Below, in pieces: positions 23,959 to 37,702 of a DNA stretch of 64,000 nucleotides. The DNA is taken from contig JBANDB010000006.1 of NCBI GenBank assembly GCA_037576215.1, positions 2,232,001-2,296,000 on the forward strand, in the 5' to 3' direction. Every line of letters begins with the position of its first letter. Position 1 is the first letter of the stretch. A program made the position numbers and the translations under genes. A model generated the notes under the pieces. It ran no database searches. It was not told the DNA's origin and saw only the letters and a program-made list of their open reading frames with translations. The stretch comes from Armillaria gallica (taxonomy: Eukaryota; Basidiomycota; Agaricomycetes; Agaricales; Physalacriaceae).

Positions 23959-25591
23959 CTAGGGCACAGATACACCCAATTTTCGGATTTCCCGACGGAA
24001 CCCATTGAAACGGTTGAGGGAATAGCCCAAGTAGTCAAACTCGGGCTCTACAACATTCCCCTCGACATCCTCCCTCGCCTGAACGATACCCCAAACAGCC
24101 CACATTGCGGCCGATGCAGGACTCCAGTAACGGACCTGATCCTTGAGCTTGTTAACTGCGGCTTTGAGCTCCGAATTCCCAAGAGGCGTCGGGATGGAAT
24201 GTTGAATGTAGGATGCACAAAAATTGGCTTGCTCCTCTTCGCTTGGGTAACGCGAAGGGTCAAGGAGGTGGGGGGTCGGACCATGATAATTTGCGGTCCA
24301 TTCCTGAAAATGATTCGCAATATCGAATGACGCTGGGTTGGGGCCGGCGTATTCAAAGTCTACTACTATGATCTAAGATGCAAATCAGTCTGAAAGGGTT
24401 AGCCTGGACAGGTAAGAAATGACTGACTTGGCGGTGAGGAGCACTTTCACCTGGCGTGTTTGTCAGTCTAAGAAGATTCCCGTACTGGGCGTCGTTGTGA
24501 GCAAAGACTCGCCGGCTGCCATTCTTGACATCGTCTACCACGGACAACCATTTTAGATACGCCTTCCACTCTTTGCTGAATCTCTCTAAATCTATCTCGT
24601 TGCGCAATGCTTCGGGGACGTTGGGGAGTGCCAAGACAGCTTGGGCAAGGGGTAACCAAGATTTGACGTTCACCTTGACACTGAGGTCCCAGCCTTTACC
24701 TTCGCCTCTGGTCTCTGGCAAAGTTTCTTCCACGACTTCTATGTCGACAGAGTGGAGCTCGGCCATTCGTGCTCCAATCCATGCACTGATGGTACTGTCC
24801 CTCATATCAGATGAGCTCAGCGTTGTGGACTCAAAAAACTCCTCAAGCCTGCCATTCTCAAATGTTCCGTACACTTTGGGGCCTAAGTGGTACTTTGAGG
24901 AAAGGATGTGGAGAGTGTGGAGTTCGCGAGGGCGGGAGATGAGTGAACCGGACGATGGCCCATAGATCCGGAGCAAAAGAGTACGAATCTCGGGGGATCT
25001 TGGATAGGAGACAAAGAAGACGGCGTTTGTCATCGAACCAGAGACTTTCTGGATTTTTATTCCTTGTGGGGTGATGACGGGGTCAGACCAGGAGGGAATG
25101 TGCAAGGTTTTGATGCATGCGAGTAACTGTATGGCAAACTTTTCGGTTTTATAGTGTCTATGTCATGAGGAGAAGGCAAGAGTCAGCTCCGGTAAGGCCA
25201 AGAAGCGACGACGGCAGACCGTGAACAAGGTTATCTATTCTTGCCAAGGATAGTCCGAGTTCTTCGAGGAAGGAATATCTCACCTTGCTTCCAATGTATT
25301 CTTTGCATGTCGCAGGCCTTCCTCGGTGACGACCTGCACCTCCTCTGGTGCGAGCTGGATGGAGCTTGAGCTGCCGACGATAAGCTCCGACAGACTCTGG
25401 ACGGACCTAGCCGACAGACTCTTAATCAAAGAAGGAGTGCTGGACGATGCTGAGAGCACTGGCGAGATAATGGGAGAGCGATTGGGCATTGTGGGCGACG
25501 ATGAGGAGGAGGAGGTGGTGGTTCGAGATAAAGAATGGAGCAGTGCACGATAAGGCAGCGCCGCCTTGTGGGTGATACCGGGGATGGACAT
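23959..25591 (-). CDS. Choline/ethanolamine kinase family protein
   Basis: Starts at ATG 25591 (MSIPGITHKAALPYRALL) and stops at TAG 23959-23961, with three or four introns (near 25140-25290, 24370-24440). The body begins at LHIPSWSDPVITPQGIKIQK and runs through KVSGSMTNAVFFVSYP, the nucleotide loop; LLLRIYGPSSGSLISRPREL; the Brenner phosphotransferase motif VFAHNDAQYGNLLRL with its catalytic Asp; and the metal-binding IIVVDFEYAGPNPASFDIANH. The family phosphorylates choline or ethanolamine with ATP, the first step of the Kennedy pathway to phosphatidylcholine and phosphatidylethanolamine. The 100-residue Ser-rich N-terminal extension with SSSSSSP is typical of fungal choline kinases. Choice between choline and ethanolamine cannot be made from sequence alone. 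It converges on the CCCH gene. Confidence 0.9.
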
Positions 25592-26571
25592 AAAGATAAG
25601 AATGTTTCATTTTGGCTCCGCATACATTCAGGTTGGCGCTTAATTTGTGGTCGTGTGCAGCAAAGTGGCGCTATGCCATTTATGTCGTGTTCTCTGTTTC
25701 TACGGCTCCTCATCCCTGTCGACGGCGAGGACCCTTTCTCGGGGGGGCTGACCCCTTGGCCGTCCATTAATGTTGCGGCACGCCTACTAGCAATATTTGT
25801 GCCAAGTCCATACTTACTGAACCACGAATCGGTTCGCCCCTGCCACAGGAACCGAACCTGGGACTGACGCGTCGCGTCTCTATCATCTAATTTATCAAAT
25901 ATACTGTGCCCGGGTTGCCTTTCACGTCACCGCAGGTACATACAAAGAAAGTTAAAACACAATCTTATTCAAATCTCGTTCCAGTTTGGCTTTGCAGATC
26001 AGTTTTTTCACCTTGACGGCAATTCGAATCTGTAAAGCATCACCGGACATAAAATTGATGTGTCAGAGTCGTTGCCCACCGTTCTCTCACCTCAGACTCC
26101 AGGTAAGGGTTCATTTTCTAGACGTACTGACCGCAATACGAGTTCTCCGTGTCACCTCTCTCCATCTCCGAGTCTAGACAGTTGTTTCCCATATGCAGTG
26201 AGAAAGTTGTCTTCACGCCCGTATCTCCGAGTGCATTGATCCCTCAACAACAGACAGCAACACCCGTGGGTCATAGGAACGGACTTCTAGCGCCATTCGT
26301 CGTCACTTCGCATTACCATTGAGGTGGTGTGGATGACTGCATCAGAAACGAGGCTGCCGGAGAGCCAACATCATTCAGCGGCTGGCACTCTTCAATACGG
26401 CGTCAATCGATACAACACTATATGGAATTAAATAGAGATCGTTTGGATCTATCTACACATCTATCTATATTTTTATTATAATGCACTGGGAGGAAGAAAC
26501 CCCACTATACAAATATACATACGGCTATAATGTACTTCTTCGAGTCCGTTGGCTTCTCATACGTCCACATT
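25592..26571. other. Intergenic between kinase-like and MFS genes
   Basis: About 980 bases. It contains short frames on both strands, a GGTTCGGTTCC piece near 25848-25858 that resembles half a tRNA B box but lacks the rest, and AT-rich sequence at 26400-26530. No gene supported. Confidence 0.5.
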
Positions 26572-29143
26572 TCATACAGTACTCCCTGTGGATGTTTGTT
26601 TTTCCGAATCACCTTCTGGTGTCCGGTCAATCGGCAGCGTTCGTACCAACAGAGATAGCTGCAGTTCATCAGCGTCAGGTCATATTAATGAAGGCAGAGC
26701 CTTACCAGGAAAGCCAGTCCCAAACAGGGCGTGCAAACGACCCAGATGGTCTGAAGACCGTCAGAAAGATGGAGGTTTTATCAAGAAGATGGCGTACCTG
26801 AACGGAAGTTGCGACAATGTTCAAAACCTCCCACCGCAATGACATGGGCTCGATCGAATTGAGCCCACTAAAGTCCAGGGATGATCCTTGGATTTCTATC
26901 GGCAGGTCCGATGGCAAACGGCTTGATGCTCGAGCGTAAAAGATGCTGCCCGCGACAGCCTTGGCAAACAGAATCAGAATCAGTTCAAGGAAAGCCAGGT
27001 AATACTTACGAGTCCAACTGTTGCTCCGGTGAAGCGGACCAGGAAGAACGCACTCGTGCCCGTCGCTAGCTCTTGTGACTTGAGCGTTCTGACAAAAATC
27101 TGGTAGGGTGCATGTAACATCACCCCCATCCCAATCCCACAGATGAGTGGGAACAAGACTTCCAGCGCCTCTGGCGCCTCTGCTTTCAGGAGGATAAGGA
27201 GCCCTGGTTTCTGAGAATGAGCATGGTTTATGTCGTAAGAAGTAACAGAAACTTCACCGAAGCCAACGGTCGAAATAAACAGACCGAGCGACATGATCCA
27301 GTTCTGGCCACTTAGATCCCGACGGCGAGACTGCCAGTAAGCAATGAACCAGGCAGCCGGCATTGATGCAAGCGAAGATCCCAGAGAAAAGGGGAGGAGT
27401 CTGATCCCAGCTTGCAGGGGTGTGTAGTTGTCAACCGACTATGAATGGCCGGTGTGAGCCATGTGATATTCATGATTGCTTGAAAGCATACTTGGAAGAA
27501 GAACGCAAGGTAGAACAATCCGGCATTGTAGGCAAAGTTGTGAACAAAGGTGACAACAAGGATTATAACTGGGCAGGAGCCAGGTCAGTAGTCAAATGCA
27601 TCGTTCTCGGGGAAGACATACTCGCAGAACGATCAGTAAATACTGTCTTTGGAAACAGGCAGTCTCGGCCGGTGTACGTCTCATAAACCCCACCGCCAAC
27701 GAGAATAAGAAGACCGAGCACCAGCATCGTTATTGTCGTCGCGGATTTCCCTAGAAACGGTTCCGATGATTGGAAGACGGTGACCACGGAGAAAACTCAC
27801 AACCGTTCTCATCCGCAAAACTAAATCCCACGACGATAAAAGATGTCCCTGTCATGAAAAGAATCCTAGTCGTAGAAGTGTAAGACACTATCAAATAGAC
27901 CATCGGCCGAAACCTACAAGCCTCCAAAATCGAATCGCTGGAGTATGGTGCGCAGGGAATAATCACTGGACTTTTGTAATGTGACCCCGTGGAGGGAACA
28001 GGCAAGTACGAGTGAAGCGACCGCGCATATAGGTAGGTTGAGGTAGACTGTACGGTACGTGTGAGATTCACACGAAAGACGCGTATCGTCGGTACTCACA
28101 TCCCCACCTCCAGCTCAGTATTGAGTCCGTGTTGCCTGAACGGACCATTCTCAGATACAATCCTGTTATCATAGTGGAGTCAATGCGCACCGCTGAAAAG
28201 ACCTCCTAATAGAGGGCCCGCGACAGCGGAGCAACTCCATGTAATACTCAAGGCCTGTGACCACTTGGCTCGATGTCGTACCTCGACGATTTCAGCTGTG
28301 ATGACCCATACCGAACTCACAATACCCCCGCCGCCAACTCCTGCCAGAGCACGAGACCCAATGAGCCTATACAAAAAAAAACGCGTGTGTAAGCGGGGTT
28401 CGACGCAGCAATGCTAAATTTATAAATCTTACATGGTGATACTCTTCCTCGGACACGGCGGATGAGCTTAGGAAACAGATTAAATAGTAACACATACATT
28501 GCTGACTCCACATACTAAATTTCCAAGGGCAAAAATAATCACGCTCACAAATAACAAACACTATATGGTGAGATCAGTATCACAATCTGGGTCGACCGCG
28601 GATCTGTACCTTTCGGCCCACCACATCGGATATCCTTCCATAGAGGGGTTGAAATGCAGTCTGGGTCAACATGTATGCAACACCAACCCAAGTATACTCC
28701 GATTGTGAAGCTTGAAGGTCATTCGATATCGTTGGTAAACTCGTCGAGACAATATTCTGATCGGTCTCTAAGTTGGAGTCTTCTCGAAGATCAAGGACAA
28801 CCTACAGCATCCGTCGTCGCGAGAAACAGCGTTAAAGCAGCCCTGGTGAAATTACATAGGAACGGTCAAAAATGATACGCGCCGACCAGTCCACTAGGAC
28901 TCACCCGATATGGACCATGAGAATCCTGAACGTTGAGAGACGCTGAGATACTTGGTCGCTTTTATCAAGAACCGTCGAAGAGGAAGAGTCTAATGTGAGG
29001 ATAGAAGGCGTTCCCACATCACCGGTACCGTATCTTGAAGAAGAATCTTCAGATTGTGAAATAGGCTTTTCGTCCACCGTAGTACGGTGGTGAGTCGTAG
29101 AAAAGAGATCATCGAGGTCGGAGCTGGACATCTGTCGGGCCAT
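26572..29143 (-). CDS. MFS transporter, DHA2 (14-TM) drug:H+ antiporter family
   Basis: Starts at ATG 29143 (MARQMSSSDLDDLFSTTHH) and stops at TGA 26572-26574 with ten or more introns. After a 70-residue acidic/Ser cytosolic tail, TM1 carries ALTLFLATTDANIVSTSLPTI. Next come SQSEYTWVGVAYMLTQTAFQ, the loop signature GRISDVVGRK, and ALAGVGGGGIVSSVWVITAE, the motif-C-type helix. Then follow the paired SITWSCSAVAGPLLGGLFSG and NLPICAVASLVLACSLHGV. The C-terminal half includes ICGIGMGVMLHAPYQIFVRT and LATGTSAFFLVRFTGATVGL. This pattern is the fungal DHA2 group, which exports toxic compounds or moves basic amino acids into the vacuole. The substrate is unknown. There is no neighbouring biosynthetic cluster, so a role in secondary metabolism is not supported. 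Confidence 0.88.
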
Positions 29144-29993
29144 GATACCAGAAGGAATAAGGCGGGGCTGGCGTGAAACTAGGGAGGACGGAAGCTCCTT
29201 CGAGGAGGAGAAATAGATCCCATATTTTCCGGGGGCCCATTTTATAGTCGGAACTATATGAGTACCTGGTCGGGGGTAATCAGCTTTGAGTAAGACGGGG
29301 ATGGAACTGGACTCACGGAGAGAAGACCATGCTCATGGAACCTGGAGATATGAATACGACCTGGCAGATTTGATCTCCCAAAGAAATTGGCCTGTAATAC
29401 ATATAAGTAATTGGTCTTGCAAGTGATTTTTCATTACCGAAGAGCACCCTCTAACCTGAATGGGTGATCGAGTAAGTAGTGCCGCTTCTCAAGAGAAACT
29501 TGAATTGATGAACTGCGTGCTGAGAGCGGAAACCGGAAAGTCTGGCCCGAACCATTTCAAACCAAGAGAATTCCGTAGGAACGAGACGGAGTAACATGGG
29601 TCGCCAATTGGTAATGCTGAAGAATTATCCAAGCAGACTAAATAACACCGCAGAGCTTTGTTGGTCCAATAACGAGCCATCGTGGTAAAAGAAAGAAGCG
29701 GCACAGCCTATTATTTCAACTCCGCGAGGGATCGTCGTCAGTCCGGTTGAGAGGTGGCGCGTCTGTTCACGTCAGTACATACAATAATAATTAGATGGCT
29801 TGTATATGCAATACGAATCTAAAATTTTAATTATCATGCCGTCGCCCTCTTCTTCTCCTGATCTTCGTCCTGGTCCTCCTTCGCCTCTTTGTCTACCTCT
29901 CTGGGAGTGTCCTCGACTGCGACTAGCGTAGGAATGCAGATAAGAACACGAAGTTGAGCGTTGGCAAAGGACAGAAGACATGCCAGTAAAAAA
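29144..29993. other. Intergenic upstream of MFS gene
   Basis: About 850 bases between two minus-strand genes: the promoter of the MFS gene and the 3' flank of the DnaJ gene. A 71-codon minus-strand frame at 29489-29704 has no recognisable feature. No gene called. Confidence 0.5.
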
Positions 29994-31749
29994 TTAAAAC
30001 CCAATGAGTCCTCGTAATTTTTGCCACGTACGAAACACCAAGCCACCTTGTGAGGGTGACTGATGTGTAAAAGAAGGCATACCGTTATCATGACCTGTCC
30101 CTTTTCCTTGTGACGGACTCGAAGATTGAGAAGCCTTGTTGCCTCCCTTGCTATCTTTAGACGTTGATCGACCGTCAATATCATCCGCGTATTCTTGTAA
30201 CAGTTGGCGTTGTCGTTTTGAGAGAGATCTGGTTGCATAGATGCGATATCAAAGTCAGCGAACGTATGATGACCGTGAGGCTTACCTAGGAAGGACCACT
30301 GAGAAGGTAACATACAAGTCCCCACTAAGCCCGTTGCGAACTTCTGGAACACCACGTCCTTTTAATACCATCTCCTCCCCTTGCTGAGTGCCGCCGGGTA
30401 GTCGGACGTCCACATCACCATCAATGGTAGGTACTCGTACCCGACCGCCAAGAAGCGCAGTGTGGAAGGGCACTTTGACCTCATGGAAGAGGTTGGCTCC
30501 TTGTCGTGTAAATTGCTTGGATGGGGCAACGCTAACCCGCACAAACAAGTCACCGGGCGTCCCCTTTCCAGTTACTGGAGCATCTCCCGCTTTCGGAACG
30601 CGGATAGTCATTCCATCCTCAACGCCTGACAAGAAGGTAACGACAAAGAAGCAGGAAAAGTTTATCAACATGCGACGTACCTGGTGGTATATCGACTTCA
30701 ATGGTCTGAGGTGCTCTGACTTTGCCCACGCCTCCACAAGAACCACACTGACTACCCCGGGGTATCGTACTTCCAACACCAGAGCAAGACGGACATGTGC
30801 TTGCCATCTGGAAACCACTGTCGATAACGAAAGTCCGGGTACCGGAACCACTGCAAGCTGTACATGTTGTACGCTTGGCGCCTGGCTTTAGACCGAGACC
30901 GGAACACGTTAGACAATCGACAACAGGTGAAATCTTGACGCTGCGTTTTGTCCCTTTACATGATTCCATGAAGGATACACCGACTGAGACTTCTAAATCT
31001 TCTCCGCGGGACCGTTGTCGACTCCCAGGGCCGTTATTGAGGGCACCGAACAGGGACTCGAAGAAACTGGATCCGCCACCGACATCGGGACCAAACCCAG
31101 AAGAAAAGTCCTTGAAACCACCGAACCCTTGGCCATTACGGAAGGCTTGAGAGAAAGCGTTTGGATCGAAACCTGGCTGCTGCGATGTAGAGCCATACTG
31201 GTCATAGGCAGCTCGTTTCTTTTCGTCTTTCAGGACCTGAATGCAGCGGACTGAGTGTGAAATAGAAGGACAAGGTAATTGGAGCTGACATCATAAGCTT
31301 CTTGAATTTCGACAAACTTGTCCCGTGCATTCGCGTCGGGATTAGTATCTGGATGGTATTTGCGAGCCAGCTGTACATATTGAGCAAGGTGAATGTACAA
31401 GACGCGATAGCGGGCGTACAGAGAAGTAAACTTTCTTGATTTCAGCAGCTGTTGCATCCTTATTCACACCAAGAACTGAGTACGGATCCTTGGGGGCGGC
31501 TGATGCTGGGGAAGCATGAAAGTGTCGCTACGGTTCGGTGAGCACGGTGAACTGGGAGCGATGGACGGAACGTACCCGTTCAGCAATACGCCTCGGGCAG
31601 GGTAAACGGTGGGCAGAATTGGGTAGATTGTGAAGACATCTTGATCGGTAGAAGGAGAGGGAGGAAGTGCCAGACCGTTGGACGGGCCTAGAGCATGAGT
31701 AAAAGGCAATAAAGGACGAGACGCCTTTTGCTGGGATACACGGGCGCAT
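29994..31749 (-). CDS. MDJ1: Mitochondrial DnaJ/Hsp40 chaperone (Mdj1 type)
   Basis: A type I Hsp40. From ATG 31749 the protein has a basic, acid-poor presequence (MRPCIPAKGVSSFIAFYSCS), an in-frame join to RRHFHASPASAAPKDPYSVLGV, and the J-domain ending in LARKYHPDTNPDANARDKF, where HPD is the Hsp70-stimulating motif. Then come a Gly/Phe region and a zinc-binding cysteine-rich domain with four CxxCxGxG-type repeats (CLTCSGLG, CTACSGSG, CPSCSGVG, CGSCGGVG). The substrate-binding C-terminal domains follow (VEDGMTIRVPKAGDAPV, GDLFVRVSVAPSKQF, GDVDVRLPGGTQQGEEMVLK). It ends with GLIGF and TAA at 29994-29996. It folds matrix proteins with mitochondrial Hsp70. A longer in-frame start at 31851 would add 34 residues that also look like a presequence; which one is used is open. 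Confidence 0.93.
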
Positions 31750-32126
31750 GAGGCAACGGGAGAATCTGCGAAAGACAGAAATGACCGTGCTCGTCGAAAT
31801 TTTGCCTGTTTGTTTCCGGAGCTTTTGCCCAACACGTGCCCATACTTCCATAACAGGACACCACGTGCCTATTACATGACGCTTTCCTTAGAAATTTGTT
31901 TGAGTTTCGTTCGCCTCTTTGAAGGCCCGTGTGTTTCTTAGTCGCCGCTTATTTGCTTTTCTGTTGCCACCCGTAACTTTTTCGTATCGTTTTTTTTGCA
32001 TCCTTTTTTTCGCGGGCCTTCCGAGGATGTCCCGTCATTCATTTATTGTGTTCAACGCCGCTGCGCTGGTCCTCGCTGACTTATTTTGAAGACGGCGCAA
32101 AGTTTTCCAAGTCGCCGTCTGCTGTG
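31750..32126. promoter_or_regulatory. Upstream region of the DnaJ gene
   Basis: About 375 bases ending at the SET gene stop. It contains the alternative in-frame upstream DnaJ ATG at 31851, two CACGTG E-boxes (near 31832-31838 and 31862-31867), and long T runs at 31976-32010. Confidence 0.4.
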
Positions 32127-32713
32127 TCATTTTGTTCGGGCGAGCCACCATGCTTTACCATATGATACAACAATTTCGTCGCCCTTTTTGATGCCCTCAT
32201 GCGAAGACCAAATTCCCATCCGTAGGTCCCCAAATTCACTCCGTCTGTCCGCGAAAACTGCATTTGGCTTATCCTTTATTCCCCGAAAATCATTGACAAA
32301 TCGCGCCTCGTTGCCCATTCTGCCCGCGTCCACCCCAATACAGCTCCCATCTTCAAATCGATGCAGACACAAGTCGTAGTCCGAGTCCAGCCGATTTTCG
32401 CAGTGTATTTCTCCTGCTTCCCTTCAATTTCCTTATCTTGTCATCGTAGCAAGTACATACCAATATAGTCAACAATGTGTGTCTTTGGCGGTATTTTCTT
32501 TGCAGCAAACAGCCCCAGTTGTCCGAATGCCGGATGCTCGGGCCTCGAAATGCGACGAATAACAACAGCGGACGATTTCCCCCATGAACCCTTTTTTACT
32601 GGGCTAGGCTCCATGAATTTCCTTGCATCCATTGACACAGAAGCATGGTATGTGGGCGAACTCAGGTAGACTACGTCTTTGGGCCAATGGGGAGGCGGTG
32701 ACCTGGACATCAC
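32127..32713 (-). CDS. Small SET-domain protein
   Basis: Two exons: from ATG 32713 to about 32460, then to the stop TGA 32127-32129, joined in phase as [12 protein letters not shown]; about 178 residues. The SET fold is covered: the opening [23 protein letters not shown], the middle [21 protein letters not shown], and the end [22 protein letters not shown] and [15 protein letters not shown]. The usual NHSC of SET methyltransferases is replaced by VNDFRG, a variant also known in small plant and fungal SET proteins; the GDEIVVSYG motif with its Tyr is kept. It probably methylates lysine on an unknown protein; histone activity is not implied. The gene stands head-to-head with CK2 alpha, with only 73 bases between the ATGs. 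Confidence 0.85.
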
Positions 32714-32786
32714 CGTGGGAATATCCGAGGACGGACCTCATTGCTGCAACGCAACAGCTCACTTTCCTTCTTCCTCCGTCATCTTA

Positions 32787-34192
<1,406 letters not shown>

Positions 34193-34711
34193 TTGTTTCT
34201 CTAAAACGCTCTATCTCTGTTGTTGTGTCTGCTTATGTATATAGATCGTTCTAAATTTTGTCTCTGTACCTCTCACTCTAGCATCGGGTGACATGCTGAT
34301 GTCCAAATTGTCTTTTGCGCAGCCGCTAGATATTCTGCTCACCATGCACATGATTTCTAGTACATATGAGTACTCCACCATTATCTTCTGTGTGTCAAGA
34401 TGTGCTCAATGACTGTCAGCAGAAAACCACATGCATTGACTACCTATTCTAACCAAAAAAGCCCACACTCTAAGAATGCACTCCATGAGCAATCTGTGTC
34501 AACTCGATGACCTCGTGCTCACAGATAAGGAAGCATCACTGAGACTGACGCGTTGAAGCCCCCGAGGCTTCCTTACATTGCTACGACACGTCGCTATGAC
34601 GTGATAGACAGATACTGTCGATGTTTTTATAAAATGGACTCGGTAGCATGATAAAATGCTACATTTTGTCACCCTAGCCCCCTCACTGCTCACTCTATTT
34701 CAACGCTAAGG
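34193..34711. other. Intergenic between CK2 alpha and chitinase genes
   Basis: About 520 bases. It holds the CK2 3' UTR and the chitinase promoter. Minor TA-rich pieces and short frames only; nothing else recognised. Confidence 0.5.
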
Positions 34712-37050
34712 ATGATACTACCCGCACTGCTTGCTATCGTTGGAGTATCCGTCGTCTTGGCATTTGATAATTCACGATACGACAATGTACGTCGGCATGT
34801 TCCCTTGTAATGATTCACTCGCAAATGCTTCGTCCCGCTAGACCGTTGTGTATGACTCCGAAACCTCTATGACTTTTCACTGAACTCCTCGTTAGGTATT
34901 GGGGCCAGAACTCATACGGTGCAACTCACTCTGATACGGCAAACTATCAGCAAAGACTCTCTTTCTATTGCAATGTGTGTCCATCCTTTAAAAATTGCCC
35001 GCGGTATCCTAATAACCTTCTAACTTCTTAAGGATGATGCCATAGATGTCTTTCCACTAGCCTTCCTCAACGTATTCTTTGGAACAGGCGGTCTTCCCTC
35101 GATCAACCTCGCCAACGTACGACATGTCATATCTATGCAGCTTCTTACAAGCTAATCCAATGCAGACCTGCAATAACGTCGATAACACCACATTCCCTGG
35201 GACGGCTTTGCCTGACTGTTCTTTGCTGGCCACAGACATAGCCACTTGCCAAGCGAAAGGGAAGATCGTAACACTCAGCCTGGGTGGAGCAACCGGTTCT
35301 GTAGGATTCAGCTCTGACACCCAGGCCGTTCAATTCGCCAACACAATTTGGAACTTGTTCCTTGGCGGCACTTCAGACACTCGGCCTTTCGGTAGTGCAG
35401 TTTTAGATGGGTATGAAACTCACTTTTTTGACGTGATAAATGAGTCTGATAGCCATGCGGTGCAGTGTCGACCTGGACATTGAAGGCGGAACGTCGTCAA
35501 GTTATCCAGCATTTGTGAACGAATTAAGGACACTCGCCACCGGCGCGTCGAAGAGGTAAGTTTCAATCATTGGATAGATTGCCTTGGATTTAGAGTAGCG
35601 AAGGTATTATATTACAGCCGCGCCACAATGCGTTTTCCCGGATGCCGCGCTGAGCGGTGTTCTTAATGCTGCTAGTTTCGATGCAATCTATGGTATGCGC
35701 GTTTTGTTGCTTTGTTGTTGTCATTTCTTGATCATTTTGTAGTCCAGGTACGTGAGATATTAGAAGAACCTCATTCAAGGCTATTTATGTATGTGTTATG
35801 ATGCATAGTTTTACAACAACCCCTGCGGTTTGACCAACTTTGGGCAAGCCTCGGTAGGACATATCCGTCTTTCCTTCAGTTTGAGCGCATCTCACATCGT
35901 CCTTTACAGAATTGGAACTTTGGAATATGGTGAATCGGTTACATAATTAACGCCGAGTCTTGAGCAATATTAATCTGCGACACCAACAGGGATCACTGGG
36001 CCCGTAACACGAGCCTCAATCCCGACGTCAAGGTCTATATAGGTGCACCGGCATCGTCAACTGCTGCAGGATCCGGATACGTCGACATCGGAAATCTCAG
36101 CAGCATTGCTGTGCGGATGCGGAACAGCTTTCCGTCTTTCGGCGGCGTGATGCTTTGGGATGCTTCACAAGCTCATGGTCAGTTCTCGATCCTCTATGGA
36201 ATTGTTTGACTTGATCATGATATCGAACAGCGAATGATCGCTACGACCTGACCATAAAGGGAGCCCTTGCAGCGGCCGGTGGAGTAGGATTCACATATCC
36301 CCCTTGTTCTGCTATCAATTACTCCGCCGGAAGCGTCTATATAGCCTCCTCGACAGTCTCGTACAACGGGTAAGTTCCCCCTCCGTGTCGCATTCGTTGC
36401 CTTGGCTAAGCATCCTATTTATAGATATATATGGGAGGTGCGAGGACGCGTTATCTCTCATTCCCTGGACGTAAATAATACGCATTCATTCCGTAGGCAA
36501 AGTGGTGGACTCAATCGGAACCTGCCAGTAATCCCAATGGAGATTGGAGTGCTAGTGCGTCTCTTCCACTTCTATCTGGCCAATCTGTACAATACAGCGG
36601 TTACTTCTAGTTAGCGCCTGTTCTGGTTCTGGTTCAAGTGGAGGGGACCCTACAACAACAACAACCTCCGCTGGAAGCACCCCCACCTCTGGAGGAGCCT
36701 GTATGGGCGTAGATGAATGGGAAAGCACTACAATCTACGTTGGTGGTTATCAAGCAGTATACAAGTTCGTGCCTTGATTAGAATCTCCACTCCGCGAAGT
36801 TGACGGACATCATAACTAGTGGCCATTTGTGGATCGCGAAGTGGTGGACGCAGGGTGATATTCCCGGAGGTGAGTTGACCGTGGGTGTATCTGTAAATAC
36901 TGATTGAATCGATCTTGGTGTGCAGGATCCGTGGGCGTCTGGGTCGATCAAGGTGCATGTGTGTCGCTGAGGAAAGTCACAGCGACACCCAAACCCACCT
37001 CGACAGGTACTCGAGGGTCAGACCACTTTTTGCGGGATGATGGCTTGTAG
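34712..37050 (+). CDS. Secreted GH18 class III chitinase with two CBM5/12-type chitin-binding modules
   Basis: ATG 34712 opens a signal peptide ([17 protein letters not shown]) followed by the hevamine-like barrel: [35 protein letters not shown], and the active-site motif [10 protein letters not shown], with all three Asp and the catalytic Glu. [17 protein letters not shown] and [12 protein letters not shown] are the usual barrel landmarks. After the barrel there are two AKWWTQ-containing modules (about 36498-36560 and 36826-36960), each with the Trp-Trp pair of CBM5/12, separated by a Thr/Ser/Gly linker beginning [16 protein letters not shown]. It stops at TAG 37048-37050 after a variable tail. 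The enzyme should hydrolyse chitin in its own or other fungal walls. Two modules plus a linker suggest an extracellular form. The model has about 13 introns, so exon ends near the linker are tentative. Confidence 0.9.
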
Positions 37051-37702
37051 GAGCTAGAGTGGGAACGCCTCTAGAATCATGTATATGATGGCATGTATTA
37101 CGATGTAGATGACGAGTTCACTTTTGATTCTTTGCATTCATTTCCTTCTTGTTGGAGAAATCGGCCGCACTCACCTATGTGTGAGAGCAGAAAGAAACAG
37201 GGCCATCGTCGACAGATTTTGTTACGTATGCACGCCCCGATGCAGTGATAGCCTTAGGCTTTCGCTAAATTCATATACGGCAACATGAGCATAGATAGTT
37301 CCGGGACAATGGTATCAATGCTGCGCGAATCAGACCGAACGACCTGGGCCACAAAAGGGTCCGGAGTAACGATGAAGGCACAAACATGATGAGAAATGGC
37401 TATGAAAATCAGATTAGTGTCGACTTGTCCGAATCGGTACAGCCAAGCCCTCAAGGATGTTTTACTTAGCCTTTGTACGTATGCCTGTCATGTCCAGCGA
37501 ATTGATGATGGGTTGGAGACCAATAAATAGCCGAGTTATTGCCTCAAGGGCAGTCCCGCAATCACATATGCACGGCAGATGATAGCTTAAATATAAACCA
37601 GAGTAAAGCGCCAAGGTCCTATTCATAATGTTCGAGTCACCAGCAGGCATACACATACTACGTAAGTAGTAGTAGTGGTGGTAGTAGTAGTAGTAGTAGT
37701 AG
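37051..37702. other. Convergent 3' region with a GTA microsatellite
   Basis: About 650 bases of converging 3' ends. The only pattern is the trinucleotide repeat listed separately. A minus-strand frame across 37462-38001 is a shadow of the exonuclease gene. Confidence 0.5.
37661..37702. repeat. (GTA)n/(TAC)n microsatellite
   Basis: An imperfect GTA trinucleotide run of about 12-13 units, interrupted by GTGGTG, abutting the exonuclease stop codon in its 3' UTR. Confidence 0.85.

Noticed and set aside
25835..25860. tRNA-like T-arm on the minus strand
   Set aside because: A loop TTCGGTT with a 4-bp stem is present, but the conserved A of the B box is missing, and there is no matching acceptor stem or A box upstream.
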